In this document: piece after piece, positions 46,314 to 59,229 of the stretch | How the letters are laid out: the number at the start of each line of letters is the position of its first letter | Position numbering within the stretch: the stretch's first letter is position 1 | Assembly (NCBI GenBank): GCA_000349905.1 | Contig: KB722748.1 | Span: forward strand, 62,001 to 126,000 | Reading direction: 5' to 3' | Length of the DNA: 64,000 nucleotides | Origin: Volvariella volvacea V23 | Taxonomy: Eukaryota > Basidiomycota > Agaricomycetes > Agaricales > Pluteaceae | The notes under the pieces: model-generated | Databases searched by the model: none | What the model was told of the DNA's origin: nothing | Seen by the model: the letters and a program-made list of their open reading frames with translations, nothing else | Program-made: the position numbers and the translations under genes

Positions 46314-49300
46314 TCACACATTTCTATACTCAAACGCAGGGTTTCCGGGCTCCGATCCCTCGATAATACCCTTCGTGTAGCCAGCCTCCTTGCCCTCCGT
46401 CTCGGCCTTCTGCAGCCCCTCCTCAACAGTCAGAACCTCCGCATCCACCAACCCCAGCGTCTTCTTCAGGTGCGGTATCAACTCCGTCAGCACCTCTCTC
46501 TCATTGAACGCCAGGGTACGTCTGAACGCCGTCTGAGCACCAAACTGCGCAATTTGTTTCTGCAATCCCCATCAGCACACACCCAAGCCACCAGAACTAA
46601 AATCGCACAAACCTTGAACACCTGAATGAACGGCATCGCCCTCTTATCCTTAATCAACCCCCTCTCCGTCAACAACTGCTTAACCTTCCCATCATCCACC
46701 CTATCCTCGCCCTCCACATAGGCCTCCTTCACCACCCCCACGCACTGGTCCTGCCAATCCGGGAACGAAGTCGCCACATACACCCTCACCGCCTTGGCCT
46801 TCTTCGGGTCAAACACCAGCCCGTCCGTTCCAGCGCCGCCCTTCTTCCCCTTGGCCTTGTTGAGCATCTTGAGCAGCGCGGCCTCCCCATCCCGGATCGT
46901 CTTGACGATCCCGCGGAGGTACATCCCGGCCTCGATCAGGCTCCGGTCGACGGGCACAGAGGGCTTGGGGTAGAGCGCGAACTGGATGGATGTCGGCTTT
47001 TTGAGGATCGCGGACCAGATGTGTTCCGCAAAGTGGGGGGCGATGGGCGTCACGAGCAGTGCCGCGGTCTCGATCCAGTATTTGACGAGATCGGCGTGCA
47101 TCTGGATGCCGGCTGTGACTTCTCGGTACCAGTCCCGTGTGCTCTGGAGTTCGTAGAAGCCGAATTTCAGGGCGTCTTTGTAGTTGGTGCTGAAGGGGTG
47201 TGAGTCGCTGGAATGTGAGGAACAAGCGGTGCAACTTACGCCTCGTAGTGGCTTTGAGTGACTTCAACGAGCTCGTTGATCTCATTCTCAAACAACTTGT
47301 CATGGAAGTTTTTCTCTCCGGTCCTAAGCTCAACACCACCCGCAATAATTTCCTGTAAAAAACACCGGTCAGCTCCAATAAAAAATTAGTAAAAAAACCC
47401 ATTCCCTACCTCACACCACCCAAGCAACGTATGCACCCTCAAAATATTCGCATTTGCCGTCTTCTCCTCAAAATTTGCATCCTCCAGCCCATCCCCCGCA
47501 TCCGCCAAACTCAACCTCGTCGCGTCCGCCCCAAACTTGTCGATCGCCTCCCGGAGCGTCAACGAATTCCCCGTGCTCTTCGACATCTTCTTCCCGTTCA
47601 GCATCAAGTGCCCGTTCGTTCTGATGCTCAGCGGCCACTTGTCCTCCGGGAAGATCGCCACGTGGTTGTAGAGCGCAAATGTGAGATGGTTCCCGACGAG
47701 GTCTTTGGCCGACGAGCGGATGTCGAAGGGGTAGAAGTAGTTGAATTCGTGTTTGAGCGCGTCCGCTTTTTCGCGGGGGAGGGGGGAGGGAGAGGGGAAT
47801 GGCCCGTTGCAGAAGATGTATTCCCAGATTTCGTCCGTCATTTGGTCCGGGGTGATACCTAGAGGTCCGGGTGTGCTTCCGTCGATACTGTTAGCTGGAA
47901 TACGCGTGAGCTAGGGAATATGGCAGTGACGACGTGAAAGGACGAACCGTGGAGGAGGTTGGCGACGGTGTAGTAGCTCATGTAGATGGTAGAGTCGCTT
48001 AGGGACTCCACCAAGAAATGGGGATCCCAGGGCAGGTCAGATCCCAATCCATAAGTACGCGCGCAAGCCCACTTGTTCAGCCAATCCAAAGTCTTCTCGA
48101 ATCCATGCCTCGTCTCTTGCGAATACCACTGCATCTTATCCAGCAAGCTAAACGCCCCCCATTAGCACGAATCCAAGTAACAAGCGCATACAACCTACCC
48201 CAAAGTCTGGGCCTTCCACACCGGCTCACCATAATCCAAGTACCACTGGTCCATCAACGCGACCACACACTCGTCCGCGCTCCGCGAAATTACCAGCCCC
48301 TCTGGCTCAGCATACGCAAACGCCACACCCTCCTTGATCATGGCCTCTCTCACCTTGGCCTTGGCCTCCTGCACCGGCTCGCCCTTCCACTCCCCGACAA
48401 TCATCACGCCGCTATAGAACCCTTCCTTGTACGCAATCTCCTTGGCCTCCGCCAGCTGCTTGGTATCTTTCTGCGATTGGATCTTGAGCTGCTTGACGAC
48501 GGCAGGCGCGGTGAGGTCTCCATAGGTAGGTGTGGTTAGAACGGGCACAGGATCAATAGCAGCCCACGAGGGATCGATCTTGTAAAACTCGGGTTTCTTG
48601 CGGAGGTCGGTGAGGACTTGGAAGTCGTCCGGTGAATCGGATGGCACGGAGGTCACGACGCCGGTACCCTTGGTGGGGAGAACGCTTTCCATTGGGAGGA
48701 CGTACACCTCTGGGTGGATGGCGAACGGTGCCTTGACTTTCGTTCCGATGATTGTGGCGCCGTGGAGTTCTGCCAGCTGCTTGATCTCGCCACGGTTCTC
48801 TGTGAGGCCTTGGTAGGTCATGTTGCGGATGGCACGGTGGGTGCAGACGAAGGCTTCCTTGTCGTTGATGGCAAAAACGCCGTACTTGAGGGAGGGCCCA
48901 ACGAAGCAGTTGGTTTGGCCGTACCTATTGAGGAATTAGTTGGCGCTATGAACAAGAATTACAAATACGCACATAGTCTCCGGTCGCAGAGTAGCAGCGA
49001 CCAAGTAAACCTTACGATCGCCGACTTTTGCCTCTAGCGCCTTCTTTGCGGGACCAGACCAGTCTACGACCTCCATTTTAATTCCAGTGTATTCCTGTGG
49101 TCCAACACCTTCGCCATCCTGACGGTCGTGGTCCATGCAAGGTTGGCCGTCCTTGGGACTGTAGATGGTATATCGCTCACCAAACTTGATCTTGCCCAGC
49201 TTGTGTAGCTTGTTGACCTGCCATCGGACGAAAGCGTCGTAGTAAGGGTTGGCCTTGGTTGTGAGGAAGGTCCTACGCCAATCTATGCGCGATCCGAATG

Positions 49301-50121
49301 CATTGTTGTCAGTCTGTACCACAGTAGTTAGCACGCGACGCGACACGGAGTGGTTACCACGTACGATAGCAATGGGTGGGAAGTAACTCAACCAATGCAG
49401 AGGGTCCGCAAATTTCTTGATCTCCGATCTCGGAACGCCAATGGACTCCATGATTTGGAATTGGTATGTAAGGCCGGTGGACTTTGCGACGAGCTTGCCC
49501 TTTTTGGCTTTCGATTTGTCTGCTGGTGCATCACCCGAGGCAGCAGCCAAGGCGGCGGCTTCAGCCTCGGCTTCGCGTTCCTTCTGCGCCTCTATTTCTG
49601 CTTGTACGGTTTCAAAGTTTTCGAAATCAGGACCAAAGAGCTCTATTTCGCGAACAATTTTGTCTGCCGAGGCCTAGTTGAGATGTCGTCGAGTCAGATA
49701 CACGATCAATCCATCAGAAGGACGTATAGCGCACCTTTATAGGCATACCTGTAACGTGAAAACCGTGGGGGAACAGTACCCGTTTGCCCAACATCCTCTG
49801 GTATCCAGCTGCAAACTCGATCTTGGAGATGGTGAACGCATGTCCGAGATGCAGACTTCCGTTCATGTATGGGTATGGAAAGTTTCCAAACCACTTTGGA
49901 AACCTGTCCTTGATCTCTTGAGGGGACAGACCGGCGAGCTCCTGGGGGGTCGGAGCGTCGACCTCGAAGACATGTTCGTTTTGCCAGCGCTCTTGGTATT
50001 TTTTCTCGAGAGATCGGAGGTAATCACGCTTTCCGGTCTGCAGAGGGGTCAGTTCTGGGCGTCAAGAAGGCCAGTGGGCGCGTACTTGCTGGAGCTCCAA
50101 GGTGGCGGCTGAGGATGCCAT
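46314..50121 (-). CDS. LEU-RS (CDC60): Cytosolic leucyl-tRNA synthetase
   Basis: Charges cytosolic tRNA-Leu with leucine. At least ten exons from the ATG at 50121 ([12 protein letters not shown]) to the stop at 46314. Seen: the class I HIGH-type motif in [16 protein letters not shown], the following [18 protein letters not shown], a Lys/Ala-rich loop ([14 protein letters not shown]), the CP1 editing domain with [30 protein letters not shown] and [13 protein letters not shown], and the KMSKS motif as [16 protein letters not shown]. The Rossmann core is followed by the anticodon-binding helical domain ([13 protein letters not shown]) and a C-terminal extension. This is the archaeal/eukaryotic cytosolic type (long CP1, no mitochondrial presequence). 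Editing residues in the threonine-rich region look intact. It is divergent from SFT2, with 432 bases between the start codons. Confidence 0.95.
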
Positions 50122-50553
50122 GGTGCGAGTTCTCAGAGCAGGGAAAGGCGAGGGGTATTTTTTGAGGGGGAGACGAAAGAGATTCGTCGAGCGATGGAGG
50201 AAGCTAAAGCGGGAAATGGTGGCAATTTGGATATCGACAGTGGATCACCTGGCCGGTCTGTCCTCGTCCGAGTCATGACCAGAGAAAAAATTGTTTGTTT
50301 CCGCCAATTTATACGCGTTTTTATCTGATAACGCTCGGGCTCGCGTGCTGTTCAGCCCCGCCGCTCGTCGTCTCTCTCGCCCTCGCCGACGTCTCTGCAG
50401 TCGACTCCCAGTCTGATTCCAGAGATGCTCATTTTCGACTCCACATGGACACAACTTTTGGTCCAATCTCATCACTTTGGCCTTGTTTGGCGAGGCCACA
50501 AATTCGCAGCATTCGCAGCACGCAAGCCACCCAGTCCCACATCTCCTTACCCC
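50122..50553. promoter_or_regulatory. Divergent promoter of leucyl-tRNA synthetase and SFT2
   Basis: 432 bases separate the two start codons, so the genes share a short bidirectional promoter region. No specific factor site is claimed. Confidence 0.55.
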
Positions 50554-51446
50554 ATGGCCCCTGCACCACCCAGCGCAGAACAAAACTTCCGTGCCAATCT
50601 ATCCCAGTTTCGCTGGGCGCGCAGTGCGCAAGACGACTCGCAGCAAGCTCAGCCCCAGGCCAACGGGAATCCATTCTCGAGGTTCTACAGCTCCATAGCC
50701 GGAGATTATATACCCCTGCGTTCGAGTGAACGTTCCAACGAAGAGGAAGCCTGGTTTGCGTTGTCGAGGTGGGAGAGGTATGTGCGGCATATAATCGCAG
50801 TGATTGTGCGTGACATCGTCCCCTAGATTACTGGGATTTGGGGGATGTCTGGTTGGAGCCGCAATATGTTTCTTTGTATCATTCCTTACGTTACCCTTGC
50901 TCGCAATACGGTGAGTAAATCGATTGCACATCCCTCAAGCGCATCCTAACTGTCTTGAGTACAGACCATCCAAGTTTGCCCTTTCCTTCAGGTAACTCTT
51001 GCCATCGCACTACTCCACATCATCTCATATCCTCCCCAACAGCTTAGGAAGCCTCCTCGTAATGTTTGGGTAAGCCCGATCCACCACTGCACGATTGCGA
51101 CAACACTCACTCCACCCCAGCTTCTCCGTCCTAATAGGACCAATCAACCACCTCAAGCACCTCGTCTCCAAAGAGCGCCTCCCATTCTCCCTCGTCTACT
51201 TTGGCAGTCTCGCCCTGACGCTCTACATGGCCCTCGGAGCCCAGTCCTACTTTGGTTCCCTAATCTTTGGGGCAATACAGGTCCGCACCAGTCTTTACAC
51301 CCCCTATCTAATCACTCATTATACGTATTCTGCAGGTTATTGCTCTGCTAGCATACGTCGTCGCCTACTTCCCAGGCGGAACACAAACCCTCCGTCTCGG
51401 TGGTTCCCTCGCCCTCCGGGGTGCAGGCAATCTTCTCCCTCGATGA
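50554..51446 (+). CDS. SFT2: Golgi vesicle-traffic protein Sft2
   Basis: Four-helix membrane protein that supports fusion of endosome-derived vesicles with the late Golgi. Six exons: 50554-50777, 50827-50910, 50965-50991, 51043-51069, 51121-51280, 51336-51446, closing to 210 residues. Two exons are just 27 nt. The cytosolic N-terminus (about 75 residues, ending EEAWFALSRWER) is followed by the four membrane segments: LLGFGGCLVGAAICFFVSF, LGSLLVMFGFSVLIG, SLVYFGSLALTLYMAL and VIALLAYVVAYFPGG. The motif order and the glycine-rich first helix match Sft2/Got1-like proteins. The start was chosen as the first ATG (MAPAPPSAEQNF); longer plus-strand frames upstream are out of frame. Confidence 0.92.
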
Positions 51447-52051
51447 GCTCCATCTCCACAACCGTTCCGCCCATCACTTGCTTCATCACTGTCACATAAC
51501 AACCGTCATCACCCAATGCAGCCACGACACATACCATCCCTCAAGGTTCTCATCAGCCCACTCACGCCTTGGGCTTGCTGCTCATGCTTCGCTACGTCAA
51601 CGCCAGCACGCGAGATAATACCTCCTACTTCTCATAGCTCTCTACTCGCGATCATTGTAGTCAACGAATGTTTCTTGGTTTCTGATTCCCATTTTGTTGT
51701 TAGGTTATCGTGCAGGAGTCTGATATCGTTATTCCATCCATTTTGGTTTATCTCGATTCTTGCGTGATCGTGACATCGTGTGGTGATTTAGGAGGTGTGA
51801 AATAAGCACGAAATGTGGCCATACCAAGTGCAGTCGAGGTTGAATTGGCCATTCAAAGCACAGAAATGATGGCAGAAATTGAAATCGATATATACAGCGG
51901 TAGTACTATGCAATGTACGTGCGACATTCACAAATCACCAATACAACTATACTATAAAGCACAATGGCAGACTCTTCTGACACCCAGGAGCATCCACACT
52001 CCACAACTTTTTTGTGCAACCCTCGCACATCAATTCACCACTAGAGACGGC
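51447..52051. other. Intergenic between convergent SFT2 and NUP192
   Basis: About 600 bases. Nothing recognised. Confidence 0.45.
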
Positions 52052-55000
52052 TCATGAATCCGTCATCATCCCATCCTCACTCCCCATAATCATCGACGAT
52101 GAAGCGGACAACGTCCCTCCCAACAGCCCCACACAATCCCTCAGTCTCCGACACATAATCTCCAAATACCCTTTGTTCCCCATCCACTCCCTCCCCACCG
52201 TCTCCTCGCTCACCTCCCCAACCAGCATCCCCAGTCTCCCCAACGACGGCGCCAGCCTCTTGCTCATCTCCATTTTTATGCTCTCAGGATTGGGAGGCGT
52301 GAGGAACCGCATGGCAGTGAGAGTCGAGGCGGAAAGGGAATGTGCTGGGGCGGGAGAAGTAACCGAAGAGTCGGTGTATTGGTCTAGATGGCGCCAGAGG
52401 AGGAGGAGGAGCATTTCGGTGGTATCTGCATTCAGAAATGGTGAGAACGTTGCAAATTAGAAGGAGTTATGACAGAGAGCTTACCTAGGAGGATTTTGGA
52501 TTCCTTTTTAGCGCTTGCTCGTACGCTTTCTAGTTCTTGGCATATCAACGCCCTCTTTTGACTCGTATCAAGGTCGTTCAAAAACGCAGCCGGTATATCG
52601 TGTGCGATCTGGGTGGAGAATTATTGAATATTGGCCTGTGACGGCTATGCAGCGTAGAAAGCATACCTCTCGAATCTGGTTGACATCAATGTGCTCCGGT
52701 GACGACAGCTCGGCCGAAATGTCGGATATCTGCTTGAACGCCTCGCTCAATTCACCGCATAGATCGTTTAGCGCTTCCACTGCGTCCCCGATGGTTGGTA
52801 TTGTCGCTGTAAAATGCGAGCCGCGGTCATCCGACCGAGGCGTTGTCGTCACGGGCGAGAGAACAATTGTGATCTCTGGCTCTATAGATAACTTTAGTCA
52901 GAAGGCTTAAGGGTATCACCGAAAATGACGTACCAGTAAATTCACTTGCGGCACCCAAGTAGGCGATTATACTCTTCCTTAGCAGCCTTTCCTTTCTCCT
53001 TACATTCAACTCGAACAAGCTCTCCGATCCATGCCCTAAATAAGCGTCAGCCACATGTTCAGGGCTAGCAACTAATGCAGCGCACCAAAGGCAAAGGTCT
53101 TCGTGCTCTTCGTCTCGGCTTCAGTCACGGGCACAATATCCTTGAAGCATTGCCCTCTTCCCAAGCTCCTCGTGGCAAGAACAAGTATAGCCGCATGGAT
53201 AGCGCCAAACCCAGATGTCGGTGTTACCTACACAGATTCAGCCATCCGGATCGATGCAGTAGGTAGAGATACTTACCACCTCACTCTTAGGCACAGAAGG
53301 CAGCACACTTGAACACAACACGACAATCAAGTGGATTTCATCTAATAAATTCAACGTGTTATATTCTGTTTCGTTTTTGAGGAGAATGGCTATCGTTGCG
53401 CTATGCTTGGTCAAGAAATCTAGAGCCTATAAGTTCGAGTGAGAAGCAGTTAGTTGGGCAGATTTTTAGCAGAGCCCCAATGTTCCCGTACCTGCTGTGA
53501 CAGTGTGCGATGTTTTGCGCCTAATGTTGCAATCATTCCATCCACCAGTTGTAGCGCGGGCATGATGAGTTGGTGATAGCGTTGGATGGCCGAAGGGAGG
53601 AACGAATCTTGGTCTAGATATCCTTGGTGTTATTTCGTTTAATTGAATAGGACATTGGGAACGACTCACCCATGAAAGATTGGTCAGCTTCAGGTCGGGC
53701 ATCAAGATAGTCGCATTGTGCCAATGTGGGAATTAACTTTGCTTCAATCAACTTCTCTGCACCAGCTCTTGTTTGGGACATTCTGATAAAGTACGACATC
53801 TTCGCCTCGTACACATACAGTGCATTAAGATCATCTAAGAGAGATCAGTTCAGCTTTGACCCAGGGAGGAGTTCATAAACCTACCTGGATCAGGTTTTAA
53901 AACAGCTTGCAACCTCGCATCGACCTCCTTCACACCCTGAACAAAGTTCGAGAGATGTCCATTTCTGTTCAAAGCAGAGAGAACGGTGTGCGCCTTCTCC
54001 CCTCCAGACAACTGCACTAGTGCATCCAGCAGCATGAACGCTATTGTCTTCCAGACTTCTGTTCCGTCAATAGCATCGCGGGCAATGACAGTAACAAGCG
54101 AATTCAAATGAGGCTTCAACACCCCAAGACTCCCAGATTCTAAAGAAGACAAAGATGTAGGTGCAGGAGATGGAGATGGTGCAAGAGCAAGTGCTTGGCT
54201 TGTACTGCTAAACAAGATCTCATCCCGGGACGTAGACGTCGACAAAGACAGTCCGTTCTGGGGTTTTGAAGCAGCGCTCACTTGTTCGCGGGATGAAACG
54301 GCGAGATGAATGTAGTTAATTAGAGCCGCATATAGGTTCCCCCTAACCAATTCCGCTCGGCTACCGCGAAGAATAGCTTCCACTATACTCTGCAGGATGG
54401 TGAACAGCCTCTCCGCTGGCAATACACCCGACTGAGGATCCCCACCAGCTGATTGTATAATGACCTGGTGTCTTCTGTCTTCTCGAAGCTTGGTGATTGT
54501 AGAAAGAACCGTTTCGGCCAGGAGGACAGAGGTTGATTCTTCAATGTTCGGAAGCGATATTGCAGCGGGGAGAACATGCAACAAGTCAAATAACATATTC
54601 TCTCTTGACTCTCGTGGCAGGCGATCGAAACACTTGACAAGCGTCATGTCCAAAAGTCGCCTCCAGGCCTCGTATCCAATCGTTATAGAGTGTAGCACCT
54701 CCCTTCGGTGGTTCTCCACCACGCAACTCTCCAGGATATAGTTTGTCTCCTTGTTTAGCTGATCAGCTTGTGTCTGTGTTGCAACTGCACCTTGAGAATG
54801 TAATGTGCGGCGAGCTGAAACTAACAACGAGAGTAGAGCAGAGCGATCGAGAACATCGCAGCCGTTGGTATCCCTGCGAACACATGAAATGAAGTTCAAC
54901 TGTCCCAGATACTCCAATTTAACGCCAGCAACTTCAAGGCTATCGGACCAGTCAAACATGAGGGATTGCAGGAACTCCACGATGCGCATATGAGATTGAC

Positions 55001-58000
55001 CAGGCTCCAGGAAAGGTCTGAACGTGTCCCCTTCGAATGTCTCCTCCGAGAATCCAGGAATGCCGAACAAGATATCCAATAGCTCCGAGACTGCCTTGAA
55101 ATGCCCCTTGTTCGTAAGAATATGAAGCTCCAAAGCCACAAGGTCGAAGATACATGACCAAAGTCGGAGGAAAGACGTGAGAGCAGGGACTGTTGTGATG
55201 ACGCGAGAATTATCGGAGTATTGAAGTTGGACGTAGACGTCCTTGATTGCCTCCGGTGCGCGAGCTGGGATGATGCTAAGCTGACGGGCAAAGAAGTCCT
55301 CCCGTGTGCGAAGATAGCGTGTCATGACGTCAGATGTACGAGGATGCATACACAATTGATACAGCACCCTATAACATCTTTCTGCAAGTCCCGGCTGGGT
55401 TGCAAATAGTGGGGTCTTCTCCAAGCTGTGTCGATCATGAACCTTCCCTTTACCTTTAACCCTAGGAACGCCGACGTTGACGAGGTGTATGATTATATGG
55501 ATACTTGTGCGACGAGCACCCAAAGCGTGTGGGTCTTGGATCTGGAAATCGGGCTTAGTCTCTCCGAATAAGAGGTAATGCGATAGGTTGGGATAAGGCC
55601 TTGAAGGATCTGTGTCTTGAGTAAGGAGATCCAATGCGGACGTTCTGATAGCCTGAACCAACAACTCCGATCCATCTGGATCTGGTGCTCCAGCCCCAGT
55701 GGTTTGATCAGCAGTCGCTTCGGCTTCCCAAACATCATCCAAAGACTCCGCTTCAATTAGATTTGTGAAGCCCGTCAAGATACGCTCGGAGTAGGCACTG
55801 CGTTGAACAAGGGTGGCGAGAGTAGGGAAGGCGGAAGAAAGAGACAACTTGCTAAGAATCTTGATTGACAACAGAACCAATTCGGGATATTCATTGTAGC
55901 TGATATATGCCGCGATTGCTGGGATGTATTGCTGGCCGAAGGAGAGGGCCTGGTAGAACTTTGTGAAGTAGGACCGAGGATGGACGGTTCCAACAATCGG
56001 GGCGCTATCAAATTCGCCCAAAAGCGGGATCAGAATGTCAAGGAAGATGTCTTGAATCTCCAAAAGACGGTGGACAATCCTGAGCACCCGGATTATGGTA
56101 TTTCGGAAGAATGATTCCTTTTGGGCTAGTCCTTGTTCGAAGCCTTCAACACCTTCAACCATATACGCGAGTATGCTTGCTTGGAATGGTGAGTTCGTCA
56201 ACAATCGCTTTGTGATTTCATATCCCGGGTGGATCAAAGTGGGTAGCAGTTTCTCTCCGTTCAACGTTCCCTCTTCTACCAAGGCAGCAAGAGACTCCAG
56301 ATCGTAACTTGCCAAAGCGCGTTCCACGAAGCATAAACACAAATCGTTGATTTGCCACCTGTCGGACATGTTTGCATACTCTCGATTAGGGATGTTGGCA
56401 AAAACATTGTCGATCACGAAGGAAACGAATGGCCCAATCCCAGGAAGCCTGTAGGGAGAGCCCAGATTTTCGGGAATTGTGTTGATAGGTTCTGAATCGG
56501 CCAGCCTCTCCTTGAGCGGAATTCGTTTAGGTGTGTGAAGTAGCGTGCTGAGCAGTTTCAGGAATGGTATTGTGGCCGGGTAAACTCGGTGGACTGCCTC
56601 GACCTCATCTAACTCCACCTCAACACCTTTTACGCTGGACAAGACAGACGTATAAGGCGCCGGAGCAACGCGCACATTGATGATTTCCCAGCGCTCCATC
56701 AGTGTCCAAACCATCTTGCAATCATCAACTCCAAACAACCCTGCTCCGGGGTCACAGAATGCGGATAGGGTATTGAATAAGGCACCCTTTAGTTCGAGGG
56801 GGATTGCCAGAGGGATAAGCGACATGAGTGTCTGGATGGGCTTGAACTGAGAATGTCTGGAGATGGCCCGACGAACAGCGTGCGAGAAGGACACTACGGT
56901 AGAAAGAAGCCGCAAAAATGCTTGAGCAAGCAGGACATCCTTTGGGCCGATGGCTTGCTGTGGTTGCGATTGCGGGATTGCGGCCATGCCACCAAAGGCG
57001 TTTCCAAGTGGGTTTGGAGGGGGTAGGGCGCGAGGATTAGAGGCAGTGTTTGCCCAAGAATCGAGCAGACTGAAGACAATATCCCATGAAACGGATTGAC
57101 CTGAGGATGACGAGGCAGGCAGCATACTGCCAGGGATGACCTCTCCAGTTCCACGAGCCATGAAATTGTGTGCGAGTTCACTGCAGAACTGCCCTCGGGC
57201 TAATCCTGCGAGCATATCATACAGCGCTGTAAGAGTCGTGGCATCCTGTATTGACGTGGACCAGATCGACCACTGCAGGAACGCAGGTAGCTTCCCAATT
57301 CGCGACTCGACTGTTTCGAGATAGGAAAACTGCGAAGGATCGCCTTGTGGTAGAGAGCCCCAGAACTGAAGTGCGCGTTCAGGTGGCAGAGCGCTGTACA
57401 GCAAGCCAATGAACGTATAGAGCATAGCGATATCATTTCGGGGTGGTGTATTGGGCCTGTCTGCTTCGGGGGCTAGTGATGCCGAAAATCGCATAGATGG
57501 AACTCTTGATCTGTCGGGGCGGACGACGTGCACTAAATCTTCCTGACGTTGCTTGATCTTCCGCAACTCGGAAGAAGCGTGCGTGATGAGACACCGCACA
57601 AGGATTTCAAAGGCATCTTGGACAACTGGAACGAAGTCTGGTGCTGGGACTTCACGATTTTCAATTTGCTCTTGCGACAGTGCTTGATCGCTAAGTAAAG
57701 ATGCTGAAATTGGCTCCCCACGGCGTCTCTGCAGTTGCAAAATCGCAAGTGCGAGATACGTGAAAGCATCTCCTTGAACGGCATTCCATATCTGTGTCTC
57801 CAGCTCCTCCGTTGTGAACCCCGGTCTGTGTTCGAGCTTAGGATCTTGATGCCGCAACTCTGTAAGAAAGAGTGTCCACTTCAGTAACAACAACCCATTC
57901 AGACCCTGATCCCTCCATGCAGTCGCGGGCGCAAACTTTCTCGACATGAATGAGATGAATACACTATCTCCCACTGTCGTGTCTCGTACGCGCCGTGTGT

Positions 58001-58944
58001 TACCGGCTGGGACCGGATCCAGTGCAACCAGGAAGGACGTAAGGATATAAAATGTCATTGGGTGGCTTGGGTTAGTTGATAGCCACTCAATCATGGCCTT
58101 CAACTCGGCTGAAGAAAGGTACCCCATGCGAGAAATAATGCACAGTACAACTGCCAACCCCCTTCGTTCGTATTTCAGTGAGTCATAACGTGCCTGTAGG
58201 ATATCACTCCCCAAGGCTGCATTTGCTATAAGGCACAAGATCCACAAAAGCGTTCAAAACGATGTAAAGTCGAGAACGTACCTTGTGCTGAAGGTGCCAC
58301 GGTCTTACTTCCAGCAGTCCTCTTTGCTGCATCAACACGAGCTAAAACTGTGTCCAGACTCTGAATCCCTTTAAAAACCTGAGACACCAGCGACTGCTCC
58401 CCCACTTCCTCCCCTACTAGCTCTTCAAGGACGAACCTCTGCACTCTAGCGTATATTGGTGACGGCGGTGCAGAGCCTGCAGCTTCAGCGGCCTCGAACA
58501 GGAACCGCAAACAATCAACCAAATGCCGGCGACTTTGATGATACGACAAAACGACCGCTTCTAGGCACTGCTCTGGGTCGATGTTGGGGTTTTCAGACAT
58601 TACATTGTAGAGTACTTCGGCCACAAGCTTTTCGGAGCAGTCGAGTTGTTGGGAGAGGAAAGTAACTTGTCGTGCAAAGTCGCCATTTACCCCCACAGTT
58701 TTGGCCCCAAATTTTATCTTCCCTAGATAGACGTTCAGTGCTTTTACCAGAGATGTTGTATATTATGCTCACCGGATTGAATCTCGCGTTGTTCTTGCGC
58801 GTTAGGTGGCGGGACTTGTAGCAGCTTCTTGAGCCGTGGTTTTTGAATTGTGAGTTCATCAAAGAGGTCCTGCTCATGATAAAAAGATGGAGGAGAAGAT
58901 AAAGCCTTGACGATGGCTTCGCGGACGGAAGATATGGGGTCCAT
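52052..58944 (-). CDS. NUP192: Nucleoporin Nup192/Nup205
   Basis: Very large alpha-helical scaffold nucleoporin of the inner ring of the nuclear pore complex. It begins at the ATG at 58944 (MDPISSVREAIVKALSSPPS) and ends at 52052. One exon of about 4.4 kb (53890-58230) carries most of the coding sequence; short exons follow at each end. Seen: long alpha-solenoid sequence with the Nup192-family N-terminus (ARVQRFVLEELVGE, YDSLKYERRGLAVVLCIISR and following, TFYILTSFLVALDPVPAG), then PFVSFVIDNVFANIPNREYA. The helical pattern, the length and the mostly unspliced body agree with fungal Nup192. No catalytic motif is expected. The C-terminal exons (SPVTTTPRSDDRG, SSPEHIDVNQIRE, LLLLLWRHLDQY) close the gene. 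Confidence 0.88.
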
Positions 58945-59229
58945 TGGGGTGGGGGTATCGTGGATGGGTTTAGCGTCTGCCTTCTACCAAACGCGCGTGA
59001 GGAAGCGCGTAAACAACAACAAACATGGTTCCTTCAACGACTCGAGCCTCCGCTAAATGTGACTAATCAGATTCGCATTCAAACAGACATCGACTAAGTA
59101 CAGCATGTACCCCAAATGACCAGTAGCAGGAAGCAACAGTATCTACAAGAATATCCAAGAATGTAATCAAGCAAGCAACCACGAAAGCAAATCATAGCAA
59201 GGATATAACAAGCGCAAAATCCATCATAA

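Noticed and set aside
49484..49681. Plus-strand frames opposite leucyl-tRNA synthetase
   Set aside because: Antisense shadows of a well-supported gene.
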